Origin: Methylorubrum rhodesianum
GTDB taxonomy: Bacteria; Pseudomonadota; Alphaproteobacteria; Rhizobiales; Beijerinckiaceae
DNA length: 64,000 nt
NCBI RefSeq assembly: GCF_014199985.1
Contig: NZ_JACHOS010000001.1
Coordinates: 434,001-498,000 of the forward strand
Direction of reading: 5' to 3'
The notes beneath the pieces are model-generated. The model ran no database searches. It had not been told where the DNA came from and saw only the letters and a list, made by a program, of their open reading frames with translations. How positions within the stretch are numbered: position 1 is the stretch's first letter; the number at the start of each line of letters is the position of its first letter. Below are positions 27,171 through 38,721 of this stretch, one piece after another. Both the position numbers and the translations under genes were made by a program.

Positions 27171-28119
27171 GACGAGGCCTCGCGACGCGACGGACGATGA
27201 GCCGGGAGACGGAGCCCGAGAGGAGCACCAGCGCGAAGAGGGCGAGCACGGCGACTGCCGCAGCGGCGGCGGCACCCTCGCCGTAGGCCGGCAGGACGAG
27301 CCAGGCGAAGTGAACGGTCACGCCGATCAGCAGGAGCAGGCCGACGCCGCGCAGCAGCGCAGGGCTCTTCCGCACGGCCGAGAACAACAGAGCCAGGAAG
27401 GGAACGATTCCGCCGAGGAACAGGGTGGCGACGAGGACGCCGCCCCAGGGGCTCGCACCGCGCTTGAGGTACCACTCCGCCTTGGGCGGAAGGTCGCCGT
27501 ACCATGCCACGATATAGGACATCAGCTCGAGGTAGAGCACGCCGAGGAGCGTCGCGAGCATCAGGCCGGCGAGGTCGGAGGCGCCGCGTGCGTCGAGGCT
27601 CGGCGGGCTCACAAGCGCGGCGAAGGCCAGGGCCGCCAGGATCTGGTGGAACGCGACGTCGGCGGCAAAGGCCGAGGAGTTGAAGCCGGGCTCGACCGAG
27701 AGGATCCAGTCGATCGAGACAAGGCTGATGGTCAGGCCGTAGAAGGTCAGGCCGAGGCCGGCGACCAGAGTGCCGGCACGTCCGGACAGGAACAAGCCCG
27801 CGAGCACCGACCAGCCGAGCAAGGTCACGGCCGCGCGGACGAGGAACAGCACCGGGTCGAGATAGAGCCGCAGGACATCCGGCGCGGCGCCGGTCCCGGC
27901 GGCCCAGGGAAAGGCCGCATGGAGCCCGAGGGCGACGCCGAGGAAGGTGAGCGCGGCGAGCGGCACGAGGGCCGTCGCCGGTCGCAGGGCGGGCGCCAGG
28001 GTCTCGCCCCAGCGACCGCCGGTCACCGCATGGATCATTACGAGGACGAGGGCGCCGAACGGCACCGCGCTCCACACGATCCAGGCGAGGAGCCAGCCGC
28101 GAAACAGGGCATCGCTCAC
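27163..28119 (-). CDS. actF: Alternative Complex III subunit ActF (membrane quinol oxidase-like subunit)
   Basis: A 318-residue hydrophobic protein with about eight to ten transmembrane helices, for example LLAWIVWSAVPFGALVLVMI at the start and FLALLFSAVRK near the end. Segments SVEPGFNSSAFAADVAFHQ and YLELMSYIVAWYGDLPPKAE match ActF family sequences. The start is GTG 28119, overlapping the actE stop in GTGA; no ATG fits. ActF lies in the membrane beside ActC. Long open frames upstream are shadows of actE and actD. Confidence 0.85.
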   Translation of the reverse strand: MSDALFRGWLLAWIVWSAVPFGALVLVMIHAVTGGRWGETLAPALRPATALVPLAALTFLGVALGLHAAFPWAAGTGAAPDVLRLYLDPVLFLVRAAVTLLGWSVLAGLFLSGRAGTLVAGLGLTFYGLTISLVSIDWILSVEPGFNSSAFAADVAFHQILAALAFAALVSPPSLDARGASDLAGLMLATLLGVLYLELMSYIVAWYGDLPPKAEWYLKRGASPWGGVLVATLFLGGIVPFLALLFSAVRKSPALLRGVGLLLLIGVTVHFAWLVLPAYGEGAAAAAAVAVLALFALVLLSGSVSRLIVRRVARPRHV

Positions 28120-28643
28120 GGCAGCTTCTCCGCGAGATCGGGGGCTTCGGCGACGCGGGCGCCCTGCGAAAGCTGCAATGCGCGGATGTAGGCGGCGATC
28201 GCCCAGCGGTCGCGGGGCTCGACCCGGTTGGCGTAGACGTACATCACCCCGTAGCCGCGGGTGATGACGTCGACGAAGTAGGCGGCCGGGGCCGCCCGCA
28301 AGCGGTCCTCGTGATAGGAGGGCGGGGCGGGAAAGCCGCGCTGCACCACCATGCCGTCGCCGTGGCCGGTATAGCCATGACAGGGTGTACAGATGGCGTC
28401 GTAGCGCTGGCGTCCGCGCTCCAGCAGCGCGGCATCGACGGGCGGCGGCTCGCGCAAGGCGGTCTCGCGGGCGAGTGCGCCGACCGCCACGGTGCCTTCC
28501 GGCGGACGGCGCGCCTCGGCGTGGTCGGGAAAGAGCGGTGCCTTGCCATAGACCTCGTAGCGGTTCTGCACCCGCATCGACTGGTCTTCGCAGGCAGCCA
28601 AAGCGGCCAGCAGCGGCAGCAGAAGGGGGAGCACGCGCCTCAC
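28116..28643 (-). CDS. actE: Alternative Complex III subunit ActE (mono-haem cytochrome c lipoprotein)
   Basis: The 175-residue protein starts at GTG 28643, overlapping the actD stop. It has a lipoprotein signal with Cys in LPLLLPLLAALAACEDQ and a single haem-binding motif ICTPCHGYTGHGDGMV (near residue 90), plus a distal Met in GVMYVY or nearby. ActE is the mono-haem cytochrome c of ACIII that passes electrons on, likely towards the caa3 oxidase encoded next in the operon. Length is normal for the family. Confidence 0.88.
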   Translation of the reverse strand: MRRVLPLLLPLLAALAACEDQSMRVQNRYEVYGKAPLFPDHAEARRPPEGTVAVGALARETALREPPPVDAALLERGRQRYDAICTPCHGYTGHGDGMVVQRGFPAPPSYHEDRLRAAPAAYFVDVITRGYGVMYVYANRVEPRDRWAIAAYIRALQLSQGARVAEAPDLAEKLP

Positions 28644-29154
28644 GGGTGCATCTCCGCGACGAGAAGGGCACCGGCCCGTTCCAAACTGCGGCGCAGGGCG
28701 CTCGCATCCGCGTCCTTCGGCGCGATGAGGAGCAGGAAGCGGTCCTGGCTCGCGCGTTCGAATTGCGGGATCGCGAAGAGCGGATGGTGCAGGCGCGGCA
28801 ATCCGCAAACCCAGAACAGGGTGACGAGTCCGGCAATGGCCGCGATCAGCACTCCGAACTCGAACGGCACCAGTAGGAAGACCGGCCAGGAATGGAGCGG
28901 ACGCCCGCCCGTGTTGAGTGGGTAATCGATCACCGACGAGTACCATTGCAGGGCGTACATCGCCGCCGCCGCCCCGAAGCCGGCCAGAGCCATCACCGGC
29001 CGCACCGGGTTGCGTTTCGGCGCGAAGGCGTCCGTGAGGTCCGGTACCGGGAACGGCGTGAAGGCGTCGAGGGTACGGTGGCCGTCGGCGGCAGCGAGCC
29101 GCATCGCCCGCACCAGTGCCTCGGGGCTATCGAATTCGGCGAGCAGCGGGGCGC

Positions 29155-29158
<4 letters not shown>
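28640..29158 (-). CDS. actD: Alternative Complex III subunit ActD (DUF3341)
   Basis: A 172-residue protein of the DUF3341/ActD family with two transmembrane helices (PVMALAGFGAAAAMYAL and FEFGVLIAAIAGLVTLFWVC). The sequence NTGGRPLHSWPVFLLVPFEF between them is the strong family signature. The N-terminal cytoplasmic part (LLAEFDSPEALVRAMRLA) resembles the ferredoxin-like fold of ActD. Overlaps of 4 bases with actC and actE show tight coupling. It contributes to the membrane part of ACIII and carries no cofactor motifs. Confidence 0.9.
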
Positions 29159-30521
<1,363 letters not shown>

Positions 30522-30525
<4 letters not shown>

Positions 30526-33332
30526 GAACGATCCTCCTTCAGGTCTGAATTCGGGGCGCGGAGGTTCGCGAGGTAGGTCGTGCGCGGGCGGGTGTTCAGT
30601 TCCTCCATCAGCGCGTAGTGGCGCGGGTCCTGCCGCATCTGCGCTATGGCGCTGCCGGGCTTGGCAAGATCGCCGAAATGGATCGCCCGCGTCGGGCAGG
30701 CGGATTGGCAGGCGGTGGCGACCGCCTCCATCTCGCGCCCGTCGCGCGCGGCCGCCTGCCGTTCAGTGGCGATGCGCTGGATGCAGTAGGTGCATTTTTC
30801 CATGACGCCGCGGGCGCGGACCGTGACGTTGGGGTTGCGCTGCGCCTTCACCGACTCCGCGCCGAGATTGGCGTAGGGCTGGCCGTCGGCGTAGCCGAAG
30901 AAGTTGAAGCGGCGCACCTTGTAGGGGCAGTTCGCCTCGCAGAAGCGGGTGCCGACGCAGCGATTGTAGACCTGCAGATTCAAGCCCTCTCCGTCATGGA
31001 CCGAAGCCGCGACGGGGCAGACCGGCTCGCAGGGCGCGTGCTCGCAATGCATGCAGGGCACGGGCTGGAACCCGGCCCGCGGTGCTTCCGGGCTCCCTTC
31101 GTCGTAGATGTCGATGCGCAGCCAATGCATCATCCGGCCTCGCGCGATCTCCTCCGGGCCGACCACGGGGACGTTGTTCTCGGACTGGCAGGCGACGACG
31201 CAGGCGTTGCAGCCGATGCAGGCATCGGTGTCGATCACCATCGCCCAGGCATGGCCGTCGGCATCCCCCTTCCATGGCGCGAGCAGGCTCGGCTGAGCCG
31301 CGCCGACGCCCTTTGGCTCGGTGCTGGCGAGCGCGGCGAGGTCGATCTGCCGGTACAGCTTTTTGGTCTCGCCCTCGATCTCGACATAGTTCTGCGTGCG
31401 CAGGATCGTTTCGGTTCTGTCGGATTTCGCGAGATCGACGCCGGTCACGAGCCAGGGCGAGGCGGCGCTCGCGAGAGCGTACGCGTTCGCGCCGATGCCA
31501 TTTCCGATGGCTCCGGCCCGCTCGCGGCCGTAGCCGAGCGTCAGCACGCCGACGCCCTCGGCGACACCGGACTCGATGACGACCGGCACCTCGATCGAGC
31601 GTCCACCCGCGCTCGCGCGCACCACGTCGCCAGCCTCGAGCCCGCGTCGCCCTGCCTCCGCGCGGGACAGCGCGAGCGCGTTGCCCCATACCTGCTTCGA
31701 GATCGGCTTCGGACATTCCTGAAGCCACGCATTGTTGGCGAAACGCCCGTCCCAGAGACAGGGGTCCGGCCGCAGCTCGACCGTCAGGCCCTCGCCCCGG
31801 CCGCCGTCGGGCAAAGCAATCAGGCGCGGCTCGCCGGGGTCGAGGATCGCCGCCGCCGTGCCCTCGATGAGGCCGTCATGGAGGCCGCGGCGCCACCAGC
31901 CCTCGAAGTCGACTCCGCCGCGTTCGCGCCACGTCTCACGGACGAGAGCGTAGCCCGCCGTCGCCGTGCGGCCGGAGAAAAGTGGGAGGATCTCGTGGAG
32001 CGAGCGCCCGTCGTAGAGGGGGCGCAGCAGCGGCTGAACGAGGCTCACGGTCCCGTCCGTGGCGCGAAGGTCCGACCAGCTCTCCAGTTCGTGGGTGAGC
32101 GGCAGGTGCCAGTGGGTGGCGCCCGCCGTCTCGTCGCCGTGCAGACCGGCATGGACGCTGAACCGGGCACGCCCGATGCGCTTGGCGAGATCGAGATCGG
32201 CCGGCGCCGTCGCGACCGGATCGCCACCCAGGATCGCGAGGCAGGTCACGTCGCCGCGGTCGAGGGCGTCCGCCAGCTCGAGGAGGCTTGCCGGCCTGCG
32301 TCCCTCGATGCCTTCGGGCGGCAGGATGAAGTCCACCGGCGCCCGCAGGCGCGCGTTGATCCAGTGCGCGAGGGCGTGACACTCCGGTGCGAGCGCGACT
32401 CCGACCAGCACCAGCGCGCGGCCCTGCTGTGCCATGAGGTCGTCGGCGGCAGCCTGGGCGAAGAGCCGCGTCGCCTCGGACAGGGCGGGCGCGGGCAGTC
32501 CGGCGCCGAGGGCGTTGGCGACGATCGTCAGGATCGCCGGCTGATCGAACGGATCAACGGCCCGGCGCGCATCCGCCTTGACGCCGGTCAGCGTCAGGGC
32601 GGCCTCCGCCACGTAGAGCCGGCCGAACCGCGCCGTGTCGCGCCGCCGGCCGATCAGCGCGTTCGAGAGCCGGATCTGATCGGGTCCGGGCCCGAGCGGA
32701 TCGGCGCCGACGCACAGGATGGTCTCGGCCCGATCGAGCTGGGGCAGGGCGCGGAGGCGTCGGCCGAATGCGCGTTCGGCTCCGCGCTCGGCATTGTCCT
32801 CATCGACTGCCTCGTGAAGATGCCACACGGCCTCCGGCAATTGACCGAGCAGGAGGTCGATCTGGCGCGCGAGGGTCGGTGAGGTGACGCGGCCGGTGAC
32901 GAGATGCAGACCGCGCCCGCGTGCACCGCGAACCGTTGCGAGTGGTCCGTTCACCGCCCGCTCGAACATGTCCCAGGAGGCGATGCCGTTGACCCGCTCG
33001 GTCACCGTACGCGAGCGATCGGGATCGTAGAGGTCGAGGATCGCGGCCTCGGCGAAGACGTCGGTCGCGCCGAGGCTTCCCGGATGCAGCGGGTTACCTT
33101 CGATCTTGATCGGCCGGCCGTCGACCGCGATGGCGTGGACACCGCGTGCCCAACCGCTCAGGGAGAGTGCCGTCGCGTAGCGCACCGGCACGCCGGGCAG
33201 GAGCTCTTCGGGCGAGCGCACATACGGCACGATCGTCTCGACCGGCTTCGAGCAGCCGCCCGCGGCGAGGGTGATGCCGGCACCGAGAAGGCGCAGCGCG
33301 TCGCGGCGCGAGAGCGGAGTCAGCGGTGGCAT
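30522..33332 (-). CDS. actB: Alternative Complex III subunit ActB (molybdopterin-like domain fused to iron-sulfur domain)
   Basis: The 936-residue protein joins a catalytically empty molybdopterin-oxidoreductase-like part (about 1-690) with a C-terminal HybA/DmsB-like ferredoxin part. The latter has four Cys clusters: CIGCNACVVACQSENN, CMHCEHAPCEPVCPVAA, CVGTRFCEANCPYKV, and CTYCIQRI with CQSACPTRA. The N-terminus SRRDALRLLGAGITLAAGGC is a twin-arginine signal with a lipobox, so it is exported folded and probably lipid-anchored. ATG 33332 overlaps the end of actA by 13 bases; the frame is open upstream through actA. Confidence 0.93.
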
Positions 33333-33979
33333 ATCGAGCACTCGCTCAGCCGCTCGGGCGACTTGATGCTGCGCTCCTCCATGAAGCGGGCGCCGATCAC
33401 CGCCTGATCGGCCGGCGGCTTCCAGGTCATATCGAAAACCGCCTCGTGCGGCCGGAGGTTCGGCGCGGGGTCGCGATGGCAGTCGAGGCACCAGCCCATG
33501 GTGAGCGGCGCCGACTGCCGCATCAGCTTCATTGTCTGAACCGGGCCGTGGCAGGTCGAGCAACCGAGCCCCTTGGCCACGTGAACCGCGTGGTTGAAGT
33601 ACACATAGGCCGGCAGGTTATGAACCCGGTTCCAGATCAGGGGCCGCCCCTCGGCGAGGCTCTGACGCACCGGCGCCAGCATCGGCGCGTTGGTCCATTC
33701 CTGCGAGTGGCAGCTCATGCAGGTCTCGGTCGGCGGGATGCCGGCAAAGGCCGCCTTCTCCACCGACGTGTGGCAGTAGCGGCAATCGATCCCAAGACCG
33801 CCGACGTGGTGCTCGTGGCTGAACGGCACCGGCTGCTCACGGGTCACGTCCTGGGCCGTCGCGTAGGGCGAGCGCCAGAGCGTGTAGGCGAGGCCCACGG
33901 CGAGAACCGGTGCGGCACCGATCGAGGCGAGGATGACGCGGGCCACGGTGTCCGCGCCCGGATGAAAGATCTGCACCAT
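33320..33979 (-). CDS. actA: Alternative Complex III subunit ActA (pentahaem cytochrome c)
   Basis: The 219-residue protein has an N-terminal membrane anchor (VARVILASIGAAPVLAVGLA) and five CxxCH haem motifs: CRYCHT, CMSCHS, CSTCHG, CLDCHR and CSICHR. Five haems and the HHVGGLGIDCRYCH region match ActA. It carries electrons between the iron-sulfur subunit and ActE or the oxidase. It is the first gene of the actA-B-C-D-E-F-x-ctaC-D-E-F operon. ATG 33979 is chosen; GTG 33991 is another in-frame start. Confidence 0.93.
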   Translation of the reverse strand: MVQIFHPGADTVARVILASIGAAPVLAVGLAYTLWRSPYATAQDVTREQPVPFSHEHHVGGLGIDCRYCHTSVEKAAFAGIPPTETCMSCHSQEWTNAPMLAPVRQSLAEGRPLIWNRVHNLPAYVYFNHAVHVAKGLGCSTCHGPVQTMKLMRQSAPLTMGWCLDCHRDPAPNLRPHEAVFDMTWKPPADQAVIGARFMEERSIKSPERLSECSICHR

Positions 33980-34824
33980 CCCGCGCGAGACGCCCTTTCC
34001 ACATTCAATCCGGCATCGGCTCAGCGCGAGACTGATCCGGCGCGGCAGCGACTGCAAGCAAAAATGCTTGGTTTTTCTTCCAGATCATCAGATCAGTTCA
34101 CGATCGGACGCACCATGCAGATCATACATGCGAAATATAATGGACAAATTGAGCGCAACCTCAAGTGCAGTCACAGCATTGCCTACGGAGCGCCGCCCCA
34201 TACTCCCATCTCCGCTTCGAGACGCCTTGCCCGGTGAAGACCACCGCGCCGCTGCTGACGCATCACAGTGTCAACGGCGCGGGCTGGCGCACCATCCCGA
34301 ACGGCAACTTTCAGCATGCGAGAAAGATCAATCGGAGCCGTAGCGTCGTGCAAACGGCCGCAGGACGAAGGCTTGAGCGGGCACACCGACCAAGGGGCCG
34401 ATGCGTCTGGGTTGGGTCGTTCCGAAAAGGTGGATGCCGGATCGGCGAAAGAATGCGTACGGAAATCGGGCCCGTGGGACGTCAGGCCAACGTGATCGGC
34501 CCTGCTGCGGACCCTGATCGGGGCAAGATCCGGAATTGTCCTCACGGCGCCAGCCGAACGGGATGATCTCAAGCGCCGGAAAGCGGGCTCGTTGCGAGCC
34601 GGTAACCTTTCAGTAAACAAACATCGTTAACAAACTTCTCGAATGCTCGCTGGAACGTCTATCGGTTGACTGTCGTCCCACTGCCGAGACCGGGCGGCGC
34701 TGATCTTCCGATTGGGGGCCCGAGCCGGTTGCGCCGACGGTCCGAAGTGCTCCGCTTCCGGGCCGGCGGATCGCGTGAATCATCGTTTGAGGCTTGGCGG
34801 CCTCGTCAGCGGAAGGCCTTTGCC
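33980..34824. other. Long intergenic region upstream of the respiratory operon
   Basis: This 845-base spacer lies between two divergent genes. GC drops around 34080-34180 just upstream of actA, where the operon promoter is expected. Frames of 90-145 codons cross it on both strands but have no start signals, signal peptide or similarity I recognise. It may hold decayed sequence. No repeats or RNA genes seen. Confidence 0.4.
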
Positions 34825-35655
34825 ATGTCGGAGACGGTCCAAGCGGGCAAGAGGGCGGCGAACGCGCCGGCCGGGACGGTGTCGCCCGAGGAGATGCTGA
34901 AGCAGGCGGTTGTTGGCGCAAAGGCCGCACCGGCCGCAGCGCCGGTCGCGCCGCCCGCTCGCAAGACCATCCGTCTCGGCGCCAATGGACGGCTTGCCGC
35001 GGCGAGCGCGGCCGCCCTGATCGGCGGTCTCAGCCTCGGTCTTCTGGCGGCGCCGCAGGATCGTTCCGGCGAGGTGCTCGCACAGGTGCAGGCCGAACTC
35101 TCGAAGGGGCGGCAGGAAACGGCCCGCCTCTCCCAGGAGCTCGACCGGGTGGCCCGCACCGCAACGGCTCTGCGCGAGGCCAGCGAGGCCGCCCGCAGCG
35201 AGACCAAGTTGCTTGCAGCCAGCCTCGGCGATCGGATCACTCGCAGCGAACAAGCACTCGACAAGCGGCTCACGGGCCTGTCCGAGACGATGACCCGCAG
35301 CGAGCGCGAGCAGAGCGAGCGCATCGCCGGCATGATCGCGCAATTGGACAAGAAGGTGCCGGCCGCCGGTTCCGCAGTCCCGACCAAGCCCGATCCGAAG
35401 ACGGAGGCACGCGCGCCGGAGCCGACACAGACCGGCAGTCTCCCGGACAAACCGAAGACCGAGACCCTCGATGGGTGGGCGCTGCGTGACGTCTACGACG
35501 GTGTGGCGATTCTCGAAGACCGCCGCCGCCGGCTCGTCGAGGTCGGGCGGGGGGACTCGGTGCCGGGGATCGGACGGGTGGAGGCGATCGAACGCCGGGG
35601 CCGGCAATGGGTCGTGGTGACGCGCCAGGGCCTTATCACGCCCCAGACGTGGTGA
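34825..35655 (+). CDS. Membrane-anchored coiled-coil protein of unknown function
   Basis: This 276-residue protein is not assigned to a known function. It has an Ala/Pro-rich N-terminus, one transmembrane helix (LAAASAAALIGGLSLGLLAA, near 70), a long coiled coil (95-195, for example VQAELSKGRQETARLSQELD), a Pro-rich linker and a C-terminal domain (DVYDGVAILEDRRRRLVEVG, then DSVPGIGRVEAIERRGRQWV). The C-terminal domain resembles PilP/GspC-type folds that bind partner proteins in the periplasm. ATG 34825 has GGAAGG upstream; the longer frame is not supported. Confidence 0.8.
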   Translation: MSETVQAGKRAANAPAGTVSPEEMLKQAVVGAKAAPAAAPVAPPARKTIRLGANGRLAAASAAALIGGLSLGLLAAPQDRSGEVLAQVQAELSKGRQETARLSQELDRVARTATALREASEAARSETKLLAASLGDRITRSEQALDKRLTGLSETMTRSEREQSERIAGMIAQLDKKVPAAGSAVPTKPDPKTEARAPEPTQTGSLPDKPKTETLDGWALRDVYDGVAILEDRRRRLVEVGRGDSVPGIGRVEAIERRGRQWVVVTRQGLITPQTW

Positions 35656-35678
35656 GGCGGCGCTGCATCAGCGCCGCG

Positions 35679-35894
35679 TCACGTCACCGGCAGGATCACG
35701 ACCGGCGTGACGGCAGCCAGCCCCGCGCCCGACGCGGCGGACTCGCGTTCAGCGAGCATGGTCGCCCGCTCGGCACGAATCCGACCACGCGCCCGCGCCT
35801 CGTCCCGCGCACGCGGTGTGGCGTGGAGTATCGTCGCGAGAAGGACCTCGCCGTCGCCCTGTTCTGTCAAACTCTTCGCATCGAAGACTGGCAT
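35679..35894 (-). CDS. Small protein of unknown function
   Basis: A possible 71-residue protein starting at MPVFDAKSLTEQGDGEVLLA. It is Ala- and Arg-rich with a likely amphipathic helix (RDEARARGRIRAERATMLAE) and a short hydrophobic tail (GLAAVTPVVILPVT). No family was recognised. Codon use looks coding on this strand, and the end lies 23 bases from the converging coiled-coil gene. A competing frame on the other strand is weaker. It might be a shadow, so confidence is moderate. Confidence 0.45.
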   Translation of the reverse strand: MPVFDAKSLTEQGDGEVLLATILHATPRARDEARARGRIRAERATMLAERESAASGAGLAAVTPVVILPVT

Positions 35895-36079
35895 GACCCG
35901 CTCCCGCCCTCGACAAGGGCACGCGGTTTGCGAGCGAAAGCTCGACCGTTTGTGAAGAACTAGCGAATTGGGGATAAGTTCCACCAATCCATCGACTTTA
36001 ACCGCGCTTTCATATTTGCGCCGCAGCAGAAGCTACTGCGGTGCGAAACCGCACGCTACAGCATCAATAGTTGTACGAC

Positions 36080-36967
36080 TCAGGTGTCGGACAGATCCAG
36101 AAGATTTGGCGCGACCCCACGGAAGTCCGTTTCGATCCGATAGAGGTGACCTGCCATCGGATCGATTGTCGGATCCCGGCCTCGCAGGCAGGTCGTGACA
36201 TACAGGGTCGAGAAGTCGTCTCCCCCGAAGGCACATTTGGTCACGAGCGGCGTCGGCATCGGCACGACATAGGCGACCTGCCCATCCGGTGCGAAGCGGG
36301 TGATGCGCCCGGCGCCGTAATGGCAGATCCAGAGGTGATCCTCCGCGTCGAGCGTCAGGCCATCCGGCTTGCCCCATCCGTCTTCGAACCGGAGGACGGG
36401 ACGCCCTTCACCGATCCGGCTCTCATCGAGGTCGTGGACTCGCACGACGCCGTTTGCGGTATCGATCGTATAGAGGCGGCGGCCGTCCGGACTCACGACC
36501 GGACCGTTCGTCACGGCGGCGGCGCTGCCGAAGGTCTCGAGGCGGGTCCCGTCCCAGCGATGGAAGCGGCCGGTCTCCGCTTCTTCCGCGTCATCCATGC
36601 TGCCGAAGTAGAGACAACCGTCCGGCCCGACCTGTCCGCTGTTGAGCCGGTTGCCCTCCGGATAATCGTCCGGACGCACGAGTGGCGTGCGGGATCCGTC
36701 CGACAACCGCAAGGCGGCAACACCTGATTTGAAGCCGGCGACGACGCGATCCGGGTCCCGAGTCAGGAGGGCGAAGCCGATCTTCTCATCGAGGGGCAGG
36801 CGGACGGTTTCATTCGTCGCCGGCCAGTGCCGCCAGACCGCCGGATTCTCGATATCGACCCAGAGCAGAGATCCATCGCGAACATCCCACACCACCTCCT
36901 CGCCGAGGGCGCAACCGCAGGCGACCGCAACGCGCGGCGTCTTGGGATGAACGGGTGGGGTCATCAT
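36080..36967 (-). CDS. SMP-30/gluconolactonase-like protein
   Basis: The 295-residue protein has the six-bladed propeller of the SMP-30/LRE family. Metal-binding landmarks are an early Glu in LGEEVVWDVRDGSLLWVDIE, an Asn in NRLNSGQVGPDGCLYFGSMD, an Asn in VTNGPVVSPDGRRLYTID, and a late Asp in GWGKPDGLTLDAEDHLWIC. Members open sugar lactones such as gluconolactone or arabinonolactone. The substrate is not shown by the sequence. ATG 36967 follows a GGAG sequence; an upstream in-frame ATG is less likely. Confidence 0.88.
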   Translation of the reverse strand: MMTPPVHPKTPRVAVACGCALGEEVVWDVRDGSLLWVDIENPAVWRHWPATNETVRLPLDEKIGFALLTRDPDRVVAGFKSGVAALRLSDGSRTPLVRPDDYPEGNRLNSGQVGPDGCLYFGSMDDAEEAETGRFHRWDGTRLETFGSAAAVTNGPVVSPDGRRLYTIDTANGVVRVHDLDESRIGEGRPVLRFEDGWGKPDGLTLDAEDHLWICHYGAGRITRFAPDGQVAYVVPMPTPLVTKCAFGGDDFSTLYVTTCLRGRDPTIDPMAGHLYRIETDFRGVAPNLLDLSDT

Positions 36968-37074
36968 GGCTCCGGAGTTCGAAGGGAAGGGGCGCAGGGC
37001 GCTCGCGTCGAACAACGCGCCGTTCCGCCGCTTTTTCCTTCAGGTCGCGAACCGGACGGCCGATCCGGGCCGCA

Positions 37075-37977
37075 CTACCGGGTCGCTTCCGCCACGAACT
37101 CGGCATTGATCGCGAAGGCGGCCATCGCGCCCTCCGCGGCGGCGACGACGGCGAACTGGACGCGCCGCGACGCGTCGCCCGCCACGTAGAGACCGGGGAC
37201 GTTGGTCTTCTCGTATTCCTGTGTCGGAACCACGCTTCGGGTCTCGTCGAGCTCGCAGCCGAGTTGTGCGATGAGCGGCGAGGGGCTGCAGGCGAAAGGC
37301 ATCAGGAAGAGGGCGGCACAGGCCGTTTCGCTGCCATCGCGAAAACGGAGGCAGGTGGGACGTCCCCCCTGTCCCTCGAGCCGCGCGATCTCCGCCTCGT
37401 TGACGCGAACCCCGTTTCGTTCGAGCCGGTCGCGGTCCTTGTCCGAGAGTTCGCCGTCGCCGCCATTGGTGCAAAGAGTGACGTCGTGGCTCCAGCCGGT
37501 CAGCTCGAGCGCGAGACCGCACCCGCCATGCCCGCGGCCATACACGATGAGCGAACGGTCCCGGACCTCGAAGCCGTCGCAATAAGGGCAGGAATGGACA
37601 CCCGTGCCCCAGTAGGTGTCGAACCCCTCGATGTCGGGGATATCCTGAGCGAGGCCGGTGGCGAGGATCAGGCGGCGTGCCCGCTCGCGGCGACCGTCAG
37701 CCAGGACGATCGTGAACCCGTCGGCCTCGCGCGCGGCATGCGTGACCGCGATCTCACGGCATTCGACGGTGTCGTACCGGTCGAGGTCGGCCCGGCCCTG
37801 CGCCCTCAGATCGAAGGGAGGGGTCCCGTCACGGGTGAACAAACCCCAGGTGCGGGGGGTCGCGGCGTTGCGCGGCTCCCCCGCATCGCAGAGCAGCACC
37901 TTGCGGCGAGCCCGTCCGAGGATCAGGGCTGCGTTGAGCCCGGCCGGGCCACCGCCCACGATGATGACGTCGTGCAT
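37075..37977 (-). CDS. Thioredoxin-reductase-like FAD-dependent oxidoreductase
   Basis: The 300-residue flavoprotein has an FAD-binding motif at the N-terminus (VIIVGGGPAGLNAALILGRA), the redox pair CPYC in GTGVHSCPYCDGFEVRD (near residue 134), an NAD(P)-binding area where GRGHGGCG replaces the usual GxGxxA, and the FAD closing motif GLYVAGDASRR. The altered nucleotide motif and the C-terminal VVAAAEGAMAAFAIN fit the thioredoxin-reductase-like group that includes low-NADPH or ferredoxin-dependent members. It could reduce a thiol partner; its immediate neighbour is grxD. Confidence 0.85.
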   Translation of the reverse strand: MHDVIIVGGGPAGLNAALILGRARRKVLLCDAGEPRNAATPRTWGLFTRDGTPPFDLRAQGRADLDRYDTVECREIAVTHAAREADGFTIVLADGRRERARRLILATGLAQDIPDIEGFDTYWGTGVHSCPYCDGFEVRDRSLIVYGRGHGGCGLALELTGWSHDVTLCTNGGDGELSDKDRDRLERNGVRVNEAEIARLEGQGGRPTCLRFRDGSETACAALFLMPFACSPSPLIAQLGCELDETRSVVPTQEYEKTNVPGLYVAGDASRRVQFAVVAAAEGAMAAFAINAEFVAEATR

Positions 37978-38049
37978 AGGGAACTCCCGGCGTGTCCGCC
38001 GAGAGACAAGCCCGACGAGGGGCGAAGAGTTTCCCGAAAGGGGCGCCGC

Positions 38050-38385
38050 TCAGGCGGCGGTCTTCACCGGCACGCCCTTCTCGGACAGGAACTGCTGCAG
38101 TTCGCCCGACTGGAACATCTCGCGGGCGATATCGCACCCGCCGACGAACTCGCCCTTCACGTAGATCTGCGGAATGGTCGGCCAGTTGGAATAGGCCTTG
38201 ATGCCCTCCCGCACCGCCATGTCGTCGAGCACGTTCACGCCCTTGAACGGCACGCCGAGGTAATTGAGGATTTGAACGACCTGTCCGGAAAAGCCGCACA
38301 TCGGGAATTGCGGCGTTCCCTTCATGAAGACGACCACGTCCTGAGAGTCGATCTCGTTCTTGATGGCGGTGTTGACGTCGGTCAT
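38050..38385 (-). CDS. grxD: Monothiol glutaredoxin Grx4 (GrxD)
   Basis: A 111-residue monothiol glutaredoxin with the CGFS active site ([18 protein letters not shown]) and the downstream [19 protein letters not shown] glutathione-binding and iron-sulfur-coordinating segments. GrxD with BolA ligates a [2Fe-2S] cluster and delivers or senses iron-sulfur. It is next to bolA in the same direction, the typical alphaproteobacterial pair. Full length. Confidence 0.96.
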   Translation of the reverse strand: MTDVNTAIKNEIDSQDVVVFMKGTPQFPMCGFSGQVVQILNYLGVPFKGVNVLDDMAVREGIKAYSNWPTIPQIYVKGEFVGGCDIAREMFQSGELQQFLSEKGVPVKTAA

Positions 38386-38457
38386 CGCACGGTCCTCGTT
38401 GTCTCTTCGTCTCGGCGAATGAGAAATCAGGCCTGTCCGCCCGATTTCAAGATCGGC

Positions 38458-38694
38458 TCAATCCTGGGGAACGCCGGTGGTCAGCGCAAGGGCGTGGAGC
38501 ACGCCCCCCATCCGTCCTTGGAGCGCGCCGTAGACCATCTGGTGTTGCGCCACGCGGGTCTTGCCCTTGAAGGCGGACGAGATGACGGTCGCGGCGTAAT
38601 GGTCGCCGTCGCCCGCCAGATCCTTGATCTCGACCCTGGCATCGGGCAGCGCCTCGCGGATCATCGACTCGATCTCGCGCGCATCCATCGGCAT
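38458..38694 (-). CDS. bolA: BolA family iron-sulfur partner protein
   Basis: A 78-residue BolA protein: DAREIESMIREALPDARVEI at the start, then DGDHYAATVISSAFKGKTRV with the conserved BolA helix-turn-helix-like segment and RVAQHQMVYGAL. The His in RVAQHQ is a candidate cluster ligand. It works with GrxD. The C-terminus is short, as in YrbA/IbaG-type BolA. It lies 27 bases after purL in the same direction. Confidence 0.93.
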   Translation of the reverse strand: MPMDAREIESMIREALPDARVEIKDLAGDGDHYAATVISSAFKGKTRVAQHQMVYGALQGRMGGVLHALALTTGVPQD

Positions 38695-38721
38695 TGGGGC
38701 TCTCCGCTCGCTCTCGTCTCG

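Noticed and set aside
34183..34620. A 145-codon minus-strand frame in the spacer upstream of actA
   Set aside because: No ribosome binding site or family similarity, and competing frames on the other strand look the same.
37075..37977. Standard thioredoxin reductase TrxB
   Set aside because: The NADPH-binding glycine motif and the overall sequence differ from TrxB, and the CPYC pair is embedded differently.
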